The position numbers were made by a program, and so were the translations under genes. From contig WFTX01000042.1 of assembly GCA_015485235.1 (NCBI GenBank), forward strand, positions 1-6,568: 6,568 nucleotides of DNA, in the 5' to 3' direction. Below, one piece after another: positions 6,350 to 6,568 of this stretch; the stretch's first letter is position 1; each line of letters starts with the position of its first letter. A model generated the notes under the pieces. It made no database searches and was not told the origin of the DNA. It worked only from the letters and a program-made list of their open reading frames with translations. The stretch comes from Nitrospirota bacterium. GTDB lineage: Bacteria; Nitrospirota; Thermodesulfovibrionia; Thermodesulfovibrionales; JdFR-85.

Positions 6350-6568
6350 AACCTTACAGTTGCATAAAATGAAGAACCCTGCGGCCACGATACGAGCAAG
6401 TCCGAAACGGACTCGTATCGAGCAAGACCACGGGGATCGATACGATTAAAAATGCGCTCGCTGTGCATATTCAATCCCGGAAGCAGAGTGAGTACACCCA
6501 AGTAGTCTTCTCCTCCTGTCTTGTATCCGGGGGGCTGCTCTGAATTTTTCATTATCAATACATGGTGG
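6350..6568 (-). repeat. Right copy of the inverted repeat bracketing the pit-pst block
   Basis: Reading on the - strand, this copy starts at the window edge with a 61-nt segment matching 1257-1317 (55/61 by eye). It continues with 15 bases identical to 1126-1140 (GCTCGATACGAGTCC, at 6423-6409) and ends with the exact 19-bp end TTTATGCAACTGTAAGGTT (6368-6350), which is 8 nt from the pstC ATG. Its middle is 87 nt longer than the left copy and carries the hairpin cluster. It may continue past the window edge. Confidence 0.75.
6388..6445 (-). promoter_or_regulatory. Nested hairpin cluster in the probable pstC leader
   Basis: On the - strand three related segments follow one another: A TCGTATCGA (6445-6437), B TCGATACGA (6421-6413) and C CTCGTATCG (6396-6388). 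B is fully complementary to A (9 bp). B with its next bases pairs with C through CGATACGAG/CTCGTATCG plus TCCG/CGGA, giving a 13-bp stem with a 4-nt CTTG bulge and a TTT loop. A:B and B:C exclude each other. The structures are seen in the sequence; a regulatory role is inference, because the cluster lies within a repeat and the promoter position is unknown. Confidence 0.45.

Larger units (their letters stand above)
6342..6568. other. Repeat-rich intergenic/leader region upstream of pstC
   Basis: This is 227 nt up to the window edge with no gene I can support. Almost all of it is the right repeat copy, including the hairpin cluster described separately. On the - strand TTGAAT (6474-6469) with an AT-rich TTTTTAAT about 17 nt downstream is a weak promoter candidate. 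I see no convincing PhoB box of paired CTGTCAT-type half-sites. Confidence 0.7.

Noticed and set aside
6310..6558. 82-aa - strand open frame overlapping the pstC start, as a leader peptide
   Set aside because: It begins at TTG, has no ribosome site, lies almost wholly in the repeat and is broken by hairpin-forming segments. Kept only as a finding about frame conservation.
6342..6568. PhoB box upstream of pstC
   Set aside because: No pair of CTGTCAT-like half-sites with the usual 11-nt phasing is visible. The CTGTAAGG in the repeat end has no convincing partner.

Overview
This window carries a phosphate-uptake and phosphate-sensing locus from a bacterium. All gene products are standard families, and their identities are clear from motifs. 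Seven protein genes are visible. At the left, on the + strand, is the 3' part of a PhoR-type sensor histidine kinase whose start lies outside the window. Convergent to it, on the - strand (reading right to left), is a tight run pstC-pstA-pstB-phoU, then a 145-nt gap, then a TIGR00153/DUF47 PhoU-like gene overlapping a short PiT-family phosphate permease. PstC, PstA and PstB form the membrane and ATPase core of the high-affinity ABC phosphate importer. PhoU links that importer to the PhoR kinase. The DUF47 protein and Pit form a second, ion-coupled phosphate uptake route. The substrate-binding protein gene pstS and the response regulator gene phoB are not in the window.

Organism: the base composition is mid-GC, arginine is often AGG/AGA, Shine-Dalgarno sites are purine-rich, and genes overlap or abut. 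With a PhoR/PhoU system this fits a Gram-negative-type environmental bacterium such as a Desulfobacterota or Nitrospirota lineage. That placement is a low-confidence inference; nothing in the window fixes the taxon.

Layout: 1-1015 phoR (partial, +); 1016-1394 non-coding, repeat-rich; 1395-2378 pit (-); 2371-2988 DUF47 (-); 2989-3133 short spacer with a possible promoter; 3134-3802 phoU (-); 3802-4560 pstB (-); 4561-5403 pstA (-, GTG start); 5400-6341 pstC (-); 6342-6568 non-coding, repeat-rich.

The unusual part is the non-coding DNA. The six-gene - strand block is bracketed by two inverted copies of one repeat (1257-1388 and 6350-6568). They share a 61-nt outer segment (55/61 identical by eye) and an exact 19-bp inner end. 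The inner ends sit 6 nt beyond the pit stop and 8 nt before the pstC start. A third, partial copy (1067-1096) forms a perfect 30-bp inverted repeat with the left copy. The right copy contains a nested set of complementary segments in the probable pstC leader that could form alternative hairpins. The octamer CGATACGA (or its complement) occurs five times in these two intergenic regions. I do not recognise this repeat family.
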